This document shows, in pieces, positions 37,964 through 50,343 of a stretch of 64,000 nucleotides of DNA (the stretch's first letter is position 1; every line of letters begins with the position of its first letter). Made by a program: the position numbers and the translations under genes. The notes under the pieces are model-generated. The model searched no databases and was not told where the DNA came from. It saw nothing but the letters and a program-made list of their open reading frames with translations. The stretch comes from Patagioenas fasciata. Taxonomy: Eukaryota; Chordata; Aves; Columbiformes; Columbidae. Location of the stretch: NCBI RefSeq assembly GCF_037038585.1, contig NC_092522.1, forward strand, positions 123,858,661-123,922,660, in the 5' to 3' direction.

Positions 37964-38499
37964 AGGTCTGTAGAACGATTGACTAAATATTAACGTGACT
38001 TGGTGGCTGGCAGGAGATGTCACCACCCAGGACACTGATGGAGCTTTGTCTTGTGGATAGGACCGGGCTTTCCGATGCCACCCTGTGCCTTCCAAAGACA
38101 TTAAGTGACATTTCAGTCACTCTCTCTGACTCAAAAAGCCTCTTTTTTAAGCAAATTCCCCGTCCCGTTGGCTCTGTTCACCTGATGTATTTCCACACGC
38201 TCCCGTTGCTTCCCCGGGTGTGACTCTGGGGACATCGATGTCCCTGTCCCAACCAATGCTTGGCCAAATTTGGGGGCGAGGCTGCAGAAATGCTCAAATC
38301 CAAGGGAATCCCACGTTTTCCTGCTGTGACTGCTGTGCTGCCAAGTCCCACATCTAGAGCAGCAGTGGCTGTTTCGTACAACTGCTCAAATGAAGTCAAA
38401 CATCGGGGGGGTGTCCCCTGGGGCTGACCCAGGGCCAGGAGGGGGGGCCCTCCCAGGAAACGTTGCCCATAACCGATTTTTCTGGCACCGTTTCCTCCG

Positions 38500-38514
38500 G
38501 CTCCAGGTGGCAGC
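38500..38514 (+). promoter_or_regulatory. Possible second CTCF-type site
   Basis: GCTCCAGGTGGCAGC matches about 12 of 14 core positions of the CTCF motif. It is in opposite orientation to the site at 35739. Confidence 0.35.
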
Positions 38515-40569
38515 TCGGACACGGATAATCCACCGTCCTCAAAGGGGCCGGGATGGCAGCGCAGGGATGGGATTTGCGGAGATTACGGAGGCTCGAAATG
38601 TTCCTCCCGGCTACGGAGCAACCCAGTGTGGACAGACCCGTGATGGACAGACGGACAGGGCAGAGCGAAGCCGCTGATCCCACCCAGGAGCATCTTGTCT
38701 CCATCACCCACCGCTGGAGCGGCTCCAGGGGTACCCAGAGGGGCGAGTTTAATCTTTCCCATTCGGTTTTAATCAGCTCATCAGCGGCGGGCACGGACAG
38801 CACGGTGGCAAAGAGGCTTGCGCTATTATTCCCAAAGGATGAGCCTTTGGGATCGCAGCCGAGGGAGGGGGGCATGTGTTGTGCCAGGGATCGGACGTAA
38901 AGCCGGCTCTGCCCCCGGTTATTTGGCAGCAAGCAAAGGCTGCTGTCTATTTATTTGCACAGCCCGGGGGGCCATCTCCTTCCTGCTGTGTGTCCAGCAA
39001 ATCCCCCCACCAACATTAAGGGCATGGTGATCCCATATGGATCCTATAGGATTGGGGGTGCCCCCTCAACAGCCTCGATGGAGCCGTATGGGGTGCATGG
39101 CGATGCTTATGTATTCACACACGTGTCCTTCCGTGTGTGCAGTACTAAAAGAGAAAAGCTTGACCCTAAAAAATGCTCAGGGGCAGAGGGGTCCTGTCCC
39201 AAAAGCTTCTTGTCCCCGTTTCACGCCCTGAAATAGTCTCTGGGGTACATGGGCACGGAGGGAGTTGGGTCACGATCCTGCATTGAAATCCTCCGTGGCA
39301 GGAAATTTTGGGGAGGTCTCTGTGCTCCCTCCTCGTGGGTGCTTGTTTACATGAACTGAGCTGCACCCAAAGGCACCCCCGGGTCCCTGGGTGTCGGGGA
39401 GGTGCCCATTGGGGTCTCTCTGGTCCCTGACCCACCCGTGCTTGTTGCTGTAGCTCGTCCAGCACTGGGATTTCAGGATGTGTTGCTGCTGCCTTAAACC
39501 ACCCTATACGTCCACAAAATAATTCCTTCCCTCCCTTCCCTCCCCCAGGCCCTGCAAATATAGTGTGACAATGACATAATCCCAAACATCCCGTATGAGG
39601 TTTCTCCCAGGGCTCAGGGAAGGGCTGGGGACACGGGAGTCCCCTTGCAGGGTCACACGTGGGATATTCCCGTGTCTCCACCACCACATGTCCCCCCAGG
39701 GCAGGACACGGAGCAGAGGAGGGGACCGCGTGGTCCAGGAGCCACCAGCAACATACAGAGCATCAAACAGCATAAACCCCCTGTTTGCAGCCCAAGAAAA
39801 CACCGAGTTTGACGTGATTTCTGCATATTTCAGGTTTCTGTGGGTTTGTGGTGTCACTACAAACCCCAGACAGTTTTGGCACCTGCAGGATCCCAACTGC
39901 AATGGGTTTGAGTGGTTCCCGTGGGGACGCGGCCGTCACCCCTTCCTCACCGCCGTGCCCGTCTCCAGTCCCTGGGTGTTTTGATCCCCGGTGCCACCAC
40001 CCCGCTGTGACAGTTGACCCCGTCCTGCCTGTCACTGTCTGTGGCCCAGCCAAGGCCACTTGGGCCACGGATGCGCTTGTCACGGCGGCCCAGGCTCGCA
40101 CAGCGCACGGGGTGGCACTATTGCCTTACAAATCCCAGCTGGGCTCTGGGGATGATGCTGTTTTGGGATCACTTCCCACAGCCCCCTGGCCCCGAGGGTT
40201 CCCCCAGGGGGTCCCCAAACCCGGTGCTCGGCCTCGCCGGGTTGAGACCTCACGTTTTTCCTTTCCTGGGGCGATGGGGCAGTTTCTGTCCAGAGGTTCG
40301 GGTGGAAAAGCCTCAGTGGGTCCCACCAAACTACCCCGAGTGGCAGCCACCCGAGGGACAGTGTGGGATGTTGCCCGTGCCCAGGACCTTGTGCAGGGCT
40401 AATGTCACAGCTTCTCCCATAACATCCTCCTGTAACCTGCTTGGTTTGGTGCTACAAAGCCGTTTACACCACTCAGCAGCTTTGCAAGCCCAGGCTCATT
40501 GTCTTTGCTCCAAGCAGGCAAGATCTTGAGCTGCCTCAAGGTCCCATGCCCGTTACCATGAGCAGCCAC

Positions 40570-40935
40570 CCTCAGGAGCACCCCTCTCTCCTTGGGAGCA
40601 TCCCTGCATCCCTGCGAGCACCCCTGTGAGCATCCCTGTGAGCATCCCTGCATCCCTGCCAGCATCCCTGTGAGCATCCCTGCATCCCCACAAACATCCC
40701 TCCCTCCATATATGTGTCCCTCCATCCCAATGGGCATCCCTTCGTTCCTGTGGGTATCCATCTCTCCTCACGGGCATCCCTCCCTCCCTGTGAACGTCCC
40801 TCTTGCCACGAGCATCAGTTCCTCCCTGCAGGCATCCACCCCTCCCTCCCTGTGAGCATCCATTGCTCCCCAGGAGCATCGCGCCACCCCTCCATCCTCA
40901 TGAGGGTCCCTCCATCCCTGCACAGCAAAGCATCC
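40570..40935. repeat. Degenerate CATCCCTG minisatellite
   Basis: Repeated GAGCATCCCTG and CATCCCTCC-type units of about 12-24 bp, strongest at 40600-40690 and decaying to the right. Confidence 0.85.
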
Positions 40936-41005
40936 TCCTTGCAGGCAGGTTGCTCCAAGAGCTCTTTCCCAAGGTCTCTCAATTCGCCGCTGTCCCAGGA
41001 GGGAG

Positions 41006-41860
41006 GAATCAGAGAATAATTTTGGTTGGAAAAGACCCTCAAGATCATTGAGTCCAATTGTTAAGCCCCCTCAGCACTGCCCCATGTCCCTGAGAACCTC
41101 ATGTCCGTCTGTCCAGCCCTCCAGGGATGGTGACTCCAGCACTGCCCTGGGCAGCCTGTTCCAATGCCCCACAGCCCTTTGGGGAAGAAATTGTTCCCCA
41201 GATCCAACCTCAACCTCCCCTGGCGCAACTTGAGGCCGTTTCCTCTGCTCCTGGCGCTTGTTCCTGGGGAGCAGAGCCCGACCCCCCTGGCTCCAAGCTC
41301 CTTTCAGGCAGTTCAGAGATCAGAAGGTCTCCCCTCAGCTCCTGTTCTCCAGCTGAACCCCCCAGCTCCCTCAGCCACTCCCATCACACTTGTGCTCCAG
41401 CCCCTCACCAGCTCCGTTCCCTTCTCTCCACTCGCTCCAGCACCTCAAGGCCTTTCTTGGCGTGAGGGGCCCAGAACTGCCCCCAGGATTGGCGGTTTGG
41501 CCTCTCCAGGTCCCAGCACAGGTTCGGTCACTGCCCTGGGCCTGCTGGCCACCCCAGTGCTGGTCCCAGCCAGGATGCTGGTGGCCTCTTGGCCACCTGG
41601 GCACACACTGGCTCGTGTTCAGCCAATGTCACCAATACCCTCAGGTCCTTTTCCACCGGGCACTTTCCAGCCGCTCTTCCCCAGCCTGCAGCGTTCATGG
41701 GGTTGTTGTGACCCGGGTGCAGGACCCAGCACTTGGCCTTGTTGAACCTCATACAACTGGCCTCAGCCCATCGATCCAGCCGGTCCAGATCCCTCTGTAT
41801 GGCCATCCCACCCTCCAGCAGGTCAACACTCCCACCCAACTCGGGGTCGTCTGGAAAGGC
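41006..41860 (-). mobile_element. CR1 LINE fragment with reverse-transcriptase remnant
   Basis: This antisense copy is about 850 bp. After the 3' region shared with the copy at 29115 it extends into the C-terminal reverse-transcriptase frame. The minus-strand peptide includes A-I-Q-R-D-L-D-R-L and R-F-N-K-A-K-C, which are standard CR1 ORF2 stretches. The frame is broken further on. Confidence 0.93.
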
Positions 41861-43804
41861 CTTTAAGGCTGGTTTGAGCTTGGGGAAAGGGCGCAGGGGA
41901 GCAAATGTTTTAGAAGAGCTCTGCTCAGAGCAGGAGCAGAGGAGGCCAAGGCCGATGCTGGGGCTGGGTTGTGCTCAGCCTCAGCCCTGGTGTCCACCAC
42001 AGGAGTTGGTGGGATGGTCCAGCTCTTTCCCTGTTCCCGTGCCGCCCGTGATCCAACTAATTTGATTAGTGCAAAGCCCAGAGGGTCTGGGGCGGCATTG
42101 GGAGTTTGATTTATTGCTGCTCGAGGGGGAACGGTGACAGCTTGTGACAGCCCCGGTGCAGCTGCAGCCGCAGGGCTCCTCACTCCTGGGATTCAAACAA
42201 AAACACCGAAGTTCCAGTCCTGCCGGTCACAGCTTCTCCAGCAGCAGCTGCTCCAAGTTTCCCCGCCCCGTTATCCCAATCCCATGGGACGGGGGGACAC
42301 CCTGGGGACACAGGTCAGCACCGCGCACCAAGACAGATCAAAACCCCTCCCCGGCAGCTGGAGGGAGAAATGTCCCCCTGGAACAGGTTGAGGGGTCACA
42401 CACACCGAGTGACGGGGGAAACTGGGGTTTTGGGGGGTGACCCAGCACCTGTTAATGGCCACAAAGCTCAGCACCTCTTGGTTGTGTCGCTGATAATTGA
42501 TCGCAGCTCGGAGGCCGCCGCGGCGAGGCCGTCACTCCAATTAGCGTTGTTGCCCTTCACCCTGCTCACGGGCTAACGAGCTCTGGCAGGATTCGGGCAT
42601 TTTGCTCACAGTTAAAGGCACCCGAAGACCAGCGTTAACCCTTCATCTGCTGCGATGTCCCGAGCTCCACTGCCACCATGGTCAGGTCCCCCAGGGGAGC
42701 TCCAGGAGACTTCTGGACAGCCAAGACCTTCAGAATTGTATTTGGGGAGAAACTTCTCAAGTTCAAAAAAAGATATGAAATATAAAGATGGCTTCTTGTT
42801 TTCATCGGGGTCCAAACACTTGGTCAGTCCCAGATTTTATTGCTTTTCCAGCAGCTGGCACATCGGTGGCACCGTCCCCAAGGGCCTGGCAGCACCTCGG
42901 GGTTCAGGGACCACCATGCAAGCCCCAAACCCCTCCACGCAAAGAGAACCTGCACAAAGAGCCGGTTCCCTCCCCCAGACATTAAAACTTAGGAGTGAGT
43001 TTGGCTTCTCCTAATCCCGCTTCCCACAGCCAAGCAGATGTTTCACCTCTTCTGGCAGGGGCTGAGCTTTATCTGACGGCCGCGTTTCCACGGGGAGATC
43101 AGAGGGTTTGGAGCTGTGTCGGGGCTCGTCGCTCCTGATGGATTCCAGGTGGGATTTGTAGCTGGATTATGTTGCAATTCAGGGCCTTAAGGGATTTTTT
43201 CGGCACGTTCTCCCAAGGCAGGAACCCTCCGCACCAGCACCGGGCCAACAAACAGGAGAAGCAGCGGAGGACGCGTCTATGCCAGGCAAGATGGGTTGTC
43301 AAAGCCCGCAGGAAGCAAACAGGATGTTTTCTATACTACAAGACAAAACAGTAAGAAATGAAATCAATATTTGAAGCTCTGAGAGCCAAAAATGTGTCCT
43401 CGGCCGGTGCCCAGAAGGAGCAGAACAGGCTGCTCCGAGGTGGAGCTGTAGCTTTGCTGGGTTTTGCTTTTTCTCCAGAAATAAAGATATTTCATGCTTT
43501 TTCAAACAACCCAAGCTGTTGTTGGAAGGACAAGCTTGGTTTAAACCAGCAGGTGAAGCAGCAGCGACCTGAGGAGGCTCCTTCTCTTTCCACTCCGGCT
43601 GCCAGGGTGTCTGGAGGTCTCATGTGAAACCTTCAGGGTTAGAAATGCCCTTTGGGGGTTAAATGGTTATTACAGTGAGCTCTGAGACAAAGAATCCTGT
43701 GTTTTGGGATGGCTGCAAAGCTGCAAGGAGTCTGAGAGGATCCCACACCTTCCTCATCTTCGTGTGGGTGGTGCAGATTGATGTGAAACCATCATTTTTC
43801 TGAT
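41861..43804. other. GC-rich gene-free stretch
   Basis: No repeat or exon is recognised. Confidence 0.5.
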
Positions 43805-44358
43805 CACAGAATCGCAGAATCCCAGAATGTCAGGGGTTGAAGGGCCCTGGAAAGCTCATCCAGTGCAATCCCCCCATGGAGCAGGAACACCCAGCTGAGG
43901 TTCCACAGGAAGGTGTCCAGGCGGGTTTGAATGTCTGCAGAGAAGGAGACTCCACAACCTCCCTGGGCAGCCTGGGCCAGGCTCTGACACCCTCACCCCC
44001 AACAAGTTGCTTCTCAGATTTAAGTGGAACCTTTTGTATTCCAGTTTGTACCCATTGCCCCTTGTCCTGTCACTGGTTGTCACCCAGAAGAGCCTGGCTC
44101 CATCCTCCTGACACTGCCCCTTTCCATATTGATCCCCATGAATGAGTCCCTCCTCAGTCTCCTCTTCTCCAGCTCCAGAGCCCCAGCTCCCTCAGCCTTT
44201 CCTCACACGGGAGATGCTCCACTCCCTCCAGCATCTTGGTGGCTGCGCTGGACTCTCTCCAGCAGTTCCCTGTCCTTCTGGAACTGAGGGGGCCACAACT
44301 GGACACAAGATTCCAGGTGTGGTCTCCCCAGGGCAGAGCAGAGGGGCAGGAGAACCCA
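43805..44358 (-). mobile_element. CR1 LINE fragment
   Basis: Antisense copy with the same 3' terminus (ATCACAGAATCGCAGAATCC) and body as the one at 33115. It ends around the GGGGCAGGAGAACC block. Confidence 0.93.
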
Positions 44359-45234
44359 CATAACCCCCAAAGCACAATATAGTCACTAAACCCTAAAAAA
44401 AATCAGGAAGCAGGGAGAAAGGTGATTGGGGGGATAAAAAAGAAGACATCAGCCTAATGCTGGGAGCTAGAAATGCAGAATTAAAGCACCCAAATGGAGC
44501 GTTTTGCTGGATTTTTGCCTCGCACGCCCTCGGGAGACATCCCGGCCACCCAGGAAACATTTTCCAAGCCGGCGGCGACGCGGAGGCATCAAAACGCACC
44601 CAAGCGCCGCAGGGGGAACTGCGGAGGCGATGGGATGAACGGGGAGCGAAGCAAAGGGTCTGGGTGAAGCGGGGTTTCATAGAACAGAAGAGCAAAGGGA
44701 TGAGGGAAAAGAAAGGGGGCAAAGCGCTCGGAGGTGCCGCCGTGGGATGGAGGGGGAGCGGGAGATGCCGGCGGGAGCGGGATGTGGGTGTTGGGAACAG
44801 GCACCGAAACCGGAGGCTGAATATCAATCAAAGGCGCTCGAGTATTATCCTGAAAACCAGTCGGACCGGTAGCAAAGCACGTCTGAAACGTGGATCCCCG
44901 CGCGCCGTCACGTCAGAGGGTTCGTGGTTTGAGCAGCTCCGAGCTGGCGATAATGCCTGGAGAAAAGGAGTTTTTAAAAAAGATCCTTCCGTTTCTACCC
45001 ATTTTGATTCAATCTTTTGTTATCAAGTATTTTCTGGAGATTTTGGGATTTGTGCGTGGCCGGATGCTCTTCTGCTATCAAACTGGTGAAGAAATGGCAA
45101 TGAGGGCATCGGTCGGCAGAGCTGAGGGGCAAAGCTGGACCCAAAACAGCGAACAGGGTGTGAAGGTGCATCAGGAACGCGACACCGACTAAAATTTGCT
45201 GCCCTTAAACTCACCGTTCCTGGAGGTTTTTCAA
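44359..45234. other. CpG-rich stretch with a 210-codon open frame
   Basis: Between about 44490 and 44960 the sequence is richer in CpG than its surroundings. A plus-strand frame at 44457-45089 is open for 210 codons. Its product is very basic in the middle (many Arg/Lys/Gly) and matches nothing I know. It has no clear splice sites or promoter signals, so I do not call it a gene. Confidence 0.4.
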
Positions 45235-45359
45235 CTGAGATTGGCCATGGCACTTAGTGCCGTGATCTGGTCAATGGACTGGAGTTGGACCAAGGCTTGG
45301 ACTGGATGAGCTCTGAGGGCTTTTCCAACCCAGCCCATTCTGCGGTTCTGTGATTCAGC
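45235..45359 (+). mobile_element. CR1 3'-end fragment
   Basis: Sense 3' terminus: TTGGACTGGATGAGCTCTGA, then CTTTTCCAACCCAGCCCATTC and a TTCTGTGATTC end. Confidence 0.85.
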
Positions 45360-45689
45360 GTGGGCACGGAGGGGGCTCTGGGCTGTCTCAAGTTCTGCCC
45401 TGTCTCCTCTCCCATTTGCTCTGATTTCATGCTCGTCCCGTGTTCCTCAGCTGCAAGTCATCTAAAGCATCTTTAAACCTTGTTTCCATGCAACCCAAGG
45501 GCTGAGCGCTCTCCAGATGACTCCGATCTCCCCCCAAAACCCTTCATCCCCTCCATGAACCCCTTTGGGACCTGCTAATGCAGCACAAAAGTGAGGAGGT
45601 AAATGATGCAAGCTCTGATTCCTCATCCCTGATGGTTTTAGCTCTAGTGAGAACCCCCCCGGCTGCCCCAAGCTGAACATTTAATCGGA

Positions 45690-45927
45690 TGCTCAAGTTG
45701 CACCAGGGGAGGTTGAAGTTGGATGTGGGGAACAATTTCTTCCCCAAAGGGCTGTGGGGCATTGGAACAGGCTGCCCAGGGCAGTGCTGGAGTCACCATC
45801 CCTGGAGGGTTGGACAGACGGACATGAGGTTCTCAGGACATGGGGCAGTGCCAGGGGTGGGTTAACAATTGGACTCAATGAGCTTGAGGGTCTTTTCCAA
45901 CCAAAATGATTCTGTGATTCTATTATT
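45690..45927 (+). mobile_element. CR1 3'-end fragment
   Basis: Sense copy of the same subfamily as those at 29115 and 41006: GGGAACAATTTCTTCCCCAA, a GGCTGCCCAGGGCAGTGCTGG block, and the GATTCTGTGATTCTATTATT end. Confidence 0.93.
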
Positions 45928-46249
45928 CAGAGCCAACATGCTCACAAACCAGAAATTCAGGGAAGAACGGGGAGAAGGGCTATTGTCCTTACGGCAGGAT
46001 GGGCAGCAGCCTTTTCAGTGTCCCCTAACCAGCTCTGAGAGTCCCCAGGGCTCAGTAGCCACAGGCTCAGTAGCCACAGCCCTATTTGTCTTTTTCCGTG
46101 GAAGGAGTTTTCCATGGCCGCTGTCTCCGTGCCAAGGGGCTCTTCAGGTGCTGCAGTTGCAGAATTTTCAGAGGCCGATGTTTCGGGACGAGTGGCTCTG
46201 CCGAGGACGCTCTGCTGGGCACACACACACGCACTGGTTGATGTTTATA

Positions 46250-46574
46250 AATGTGGAAAGGGGCAGTGTCAGGAGGATGGAGCCAGGCTCTTCTGGGTGA
46301 CAACCAGTGACAGGACAAGGGACAATGGGTGCAAACTGGAACACAGGAGGTTCCACTTAGAGATGAGAAGAAACTTGTTGGGGGTGAGGGTGTCAGAGCC
46401 TGGCCCAGGCTGCCCAGGGAGGTTGTGGAGTCTCCTTCTCTGCAGACATTCAAACCCGCCTGGACCCCTTCCTGTGGAACCTCAGCTGGGTGTTCCTGCT
46501 CCATGGGGGGATTGCACTGGATGAGCTTTCCAGGTCCCTTCCAACCCCTGACGTTCTGGGATTCTGTGATTTCA
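46250..46574 (+). mobile_element. CR1 3'-end fragment
   Basis: Sense copy from the GGCAGTGTCAGGAGGATGG block to the CTGGGATTCTGTGATT terminus. Confidence 0.93.
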
Positions 46575-46908
46575 CGGCTCCACAAGGCTCTGCAGGACCT
46601 GTGTCTGAACCAGCAGCTCCTAAAACGTCATCACTAAACTGCATTATTTATCTTAACAAGACCCAAACCAGTGCCATGCGTTAAAACAGCACCATCTGCG
46701 ATTATTAAAACTACTTATTTTATCACCAGCCGTGTGAGACAGAACGTACGGCTTCCCAAAACACTTATCTGCCCAACTGCTAGACAGCTACTTAAAAAAA
46801 CCCTAAGTCATCCTGGTTTTGGGGTTTGATTTGACAATAAAAAACCCAAAGCAGAGTCCCAGATATTCCTGGTAGTGCTGCTCCTAAACCCGGCCGTGGT
46901 TCCTCAGC

Positions 46909-47251
46909 TCACTCGTCTTCTTGCTCACATAACGCCGGTGGTTTGAGCGGCCTGTTGGTTGTAAAAGGGTGGAATGAACCAGAGCTCCAAGTCTGCGGAG
47001 AGTTTGTGTTTTCCAAGCCTGCAGAGAGTTTGTGTTTGCTGGAAGGGTGCCCGGTGTCCACGGGCGCAGACGTCAGGGGAAGATTAGTCCTAGAAAAGCT
47101 TTCTTCAAATTCAGAGTAAGATCTAATATTTAAATCCGAGCTGCCGCTGAACCGGGTTTCAAAAGGAGTTGCATACGTCGGAGAGGGTTTGAAAGCCCCT
47201 TGACGAAGAGACTGGGATTTTTCATTCGTTTTATTAAAAACTTTGGAAGGT
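46909..47251 (-). CDS. Unrecognised coding-like segment, possible terminal exon
   Basis: This minus-strand frame runs from a good acceptor context (T-rich stretch then TTTTAG, ending at 47252) to a TGA at 46909-46911. It gives about 114 residues starting R-P-S-K-V-F-N-K-T-N-E-K and ending A-L-C-E-Q-E-D-E. The product is hydrophilic and Ser/Thr/Pro-rich without membrane segments. It contains an imperfect tandem duplication of about 26 bp (46989-47043) encoding a repeated short Leu-Glu-Asn-Thr-Asn-Ser type stretch. I do not recognise the family and cannot find upstream exons with certainty. It lies 4 kb beyond the FZD3 stop, on the same strand. It could equally be chance openness within a 3'UTR. 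Confidence 0.22.
46989..47043. repeat. Imperfect 26-bp tandem duplication
   Basis: Two adjacent copies built around CTGCGGAGAGTTTGTGTTTTCC, with a few base differences, inside the unrecognised open segment. Confidence 0.85.
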
Positions 47252-50200
47252 CTAAAATGAAAATGTACACCTACTACAACAGAACCAGTTTGTACACTCA
47301 CAGTTAAAGTGCTAAAAATTAAACGTTACAAAAGCGACACCGGACTAAGTGTAAACAAGTCTACCAAGAGCCGAGTGCAAGTCGGGTCGGCAATGCTTGG
47401 GTGCAACCCCACGTACAACACAAAAGCTTCTCCCTCTCTCGTTCAGAAATGGATGAAATTATTAAATATACACCAAGGGGAAGCGCTGGAAGGGGCGGCA
47501 CCGAGGTCCTCAGTGCATGGACCCGACAGGCAAAACCCACATAAAACATCCCGCCTCGGGGGAACATAAATCCCGATCCGGGTGTAAATGAAGTACATTG
47601 GGATAGGGGTGAAATTTCACATTCAATTCGACATTCTGCTGTCCCCAACTCCCTGGGTTCTTCTCAGTGTCCCCCAAGCCCTTCCCAAGGGGGTTTCTCT
47701 CCCCTTCCTTGCTGGAACCATTTGGCTGCGGCTGGATTTCAGCTTCTATCTACAGCTTCTGTAGAAAAATTCAGGTTGAAGTGTGAAGAAAAGGGAGAGG
47801 GCTTGAGAACAGACGAATTTCCAACTAAACGTGGCTTTTTGCTGCTCTCGGGCTTTTTACACTTGAAAAAGATGAGCAAGAGGCGGGTGGCTGTGTGTGG
47901 CCCTAAGAGCCTTTTCCATGAGACACGATCACATCTCTGATTTGCGATGTTTCGATGAACGACGAGAGCTACAAAGGGATTAAGGAGCAGCAAAAACTTG
48001 GGGGAGCCTGTTGTCAGTGGCAATCGGGGCCCCCATTTGGGTTCATCAGCCCCAGCTCTGCCCAGACAGGACAGCAAAGGTCTCAGAGAAAAGCCGCATT
48101 GGGGATGAAACCAGAGATTTAGTTCCCTGGGAACAGCGAGAATAAGAAGCCAGGGATTTTATAGGAAGCTTCGATATTGCAATATTGCAAGGCAGCATTT
48201 TGGGGCTTCGGTCATTGTACGTGTGGGATGGAGATACATGAACCTGCTGGGGGATGAGCTGGAGAAACTGGGGCTTTGTACAGCGAGAGGGTCGGACTTC
48301 GAGCAGCGCGGCCGAACAAAATCATTCTGTGGTTCTATTAATCCTGTGGGACATGAGCTCAGCTCCAGGTACATCAGGTCAGCCCAAGCACAAAGCAACC
48401 AGAGCGTTTCGGCAACCACGGAACCGCCGTCCTGGGCAGGGTTTAAGCTCCAGGGGAATTTAAAGACTGGCACAGCTCCCAGAAACCAGGCACAGGAGCT
48501 ATTGGTGGTGCCAGGTAGGAACTAACACCCCAAAAATGTGCCCAGGTACCCCTTTGGAGATGGCGCTGGGCTGCGTTGGAACTCGGACACGCTTCAGAGA
48601 ACCCGAGCATGAGGATTCGGGAGGTGAAGCTCTGCAAGTGCCCCGACCGGGGAATCCTACACCTGAAACCTGAAACAGTCGTCGGTAAAGGGCTTTGAAC
48701 TCCCGGGATGGAATGTTTTGTAGAGAGAGCGATGTGCTAATTCAGGTGTTGAAGATAAAAGGGAGGGTTTGGGGTTATGAGGGCATAAAACCCAGCAAGA
48801 ATTTGAGTTTTACATTTGAATCACCTCTCTGGGGTGACGGGAGCCTGTCCCTCGTGTACAGGACACATGGGCTAGGAATAGATCAGATATTCCCGTCTGG
48901 AAGCAACATGGGGACTAAACCACACAAATGAGCAAGCTTGCAAGCAGGATATATTTCAAACCTCCATCATCATTCCCCTCCCTGACTCTAAACAAGTTAA
49001 AGCATTTGCTACAATTTTTTTTAAAAAGTACTGGAAATTGAGCCAAGAAGATCAACGTAAACACTTGAGCTTATTTAGTTCAGTTCCAGCGTTCGGGAAA
49101 ACCACTCGGCTCCTTCAGATCCAGATTCCTAAAACTATCATCCCTTGGCAGCAGCAAGTTGCTCGGTAGAAGCTGAACTGGTAACTAAAAACAGGTTTTT
49201 CACCTTTGTGGCTTATGGGGATTATAGTTGTGCCAGTTTAGGTCACTCTAAAGACATTTCACGCCCCTTCGCTCTCAAAGAGGGGATCTGGACCTGGACA
49301 GTTGTCCCTGCAGTTGTCCCCCGGGGCTGTTTGCTGAGCAGTTTGCTCTGCCCCGGGGTGGTGAGATCAGCAACATCCCCACCTGGATTTACAATAAAGC
49401 AAGCGCCGAGCTGTTGCTAAACTTCCTTACTCCACGCTGGGATTGGTTTGTGCTTCTCCTCTGGAGCAGAAGCCTGGTGGAAGCATGCAAGACAATTTGT
49501 TGTAAATATATTTCTAAAAGACACGGCGAACTCCCAGGGCAAGCTTTGATTTCAAAGAGCGCACTGTTACGTGCTTTGCTGTTGTGTCATCGGCTCCCAT
49601 TAAAATGAGGAATCGCAGCGCGGCTCCGCCTGTGCTGTTCGCCAAAGCCTCTGAAGTTCGCACCTCAGGTTTTTCCCCGTTCCTGCCCTTGAGGTGGTGC
49701 CAATAAAGGCTTTTCAACACGCCTCAAACAGGTCAAAAAGGGAATTATGTCAGGACAATGCAAAAATAACTATTCATTAGCAGGGATCTGTAGCAATTAC
49801 TGAGGTAGGTTTCAATGTGATCAGTGTTTCCTCGCGCTGAATGAATCTTGCAGGAGATGCTTCAGAAGATCTGCCGCGCCATCCAGGACGTGCCTCGGCT
49901 TCTGCCTGCGGTGCCAACGACGACTCGCTGTACCCCAACAGATCATTTACACCCAAAAAAACCCCAAATTGAGACTTCTCTACCAGAGAATGAAAAGAAA
50001 ACCTACAGCAGAGGTTGATCGGCAATGCAAGCTCCTCAGCTGGGAAGCATACAACAATTTTTGGTGGATACCGGTCTCTTCAGGGCAGCAATGCAGTGGC
50101 TGCCACATCCCGCTCTCTCCCTACCTTCATTTCTCCCACTCACGTCTAAATTCTTGCTCAGCACCAAGAGAATCCCCCAAAAAACAACGCAAGGAAGGTG

Positions 50201-50325
50201 GGACATCCCTGATTCAACTCCTCCTGCTTTGGCCTCCTCCTTCCTTGGGGTTTGTAAACAGGCTTTGTTCTGTTTGGAAGGAAAAGGGCGTACATTCCAG
50301 TTTGGGCGACAAATTCGGCTTTTTC

Positions 50326-50343
50326 TATTATTATTATTATTTT
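50326..50343. repeat. (ATT)n microsatellite
   Basis: Five to six ATT units in the AU-rich part of the presumed FZD3 3'UTR. Confidence 0.85.

Larger units (their letters stand above)
37573..41005. other. GC-rich gene-free stretch
   Basis: It contains a 26-bp tandem repeat (37896-37963), a possible second CTCF site (38500-38514) and a CATCCCTG-type minisatellite (40570-40935). Open frames of up to 184 codons (39848-40402, plus) overlap frames in other phases and match nothing known. Confidence 0.55.

Noticed and set aside
39848-40529. Overlapping plus-strand frames of 184 and 171 codons
   Set aside because: GC-rich DNA with several frames open in the same place; composition resembles translated non-coding sequence.
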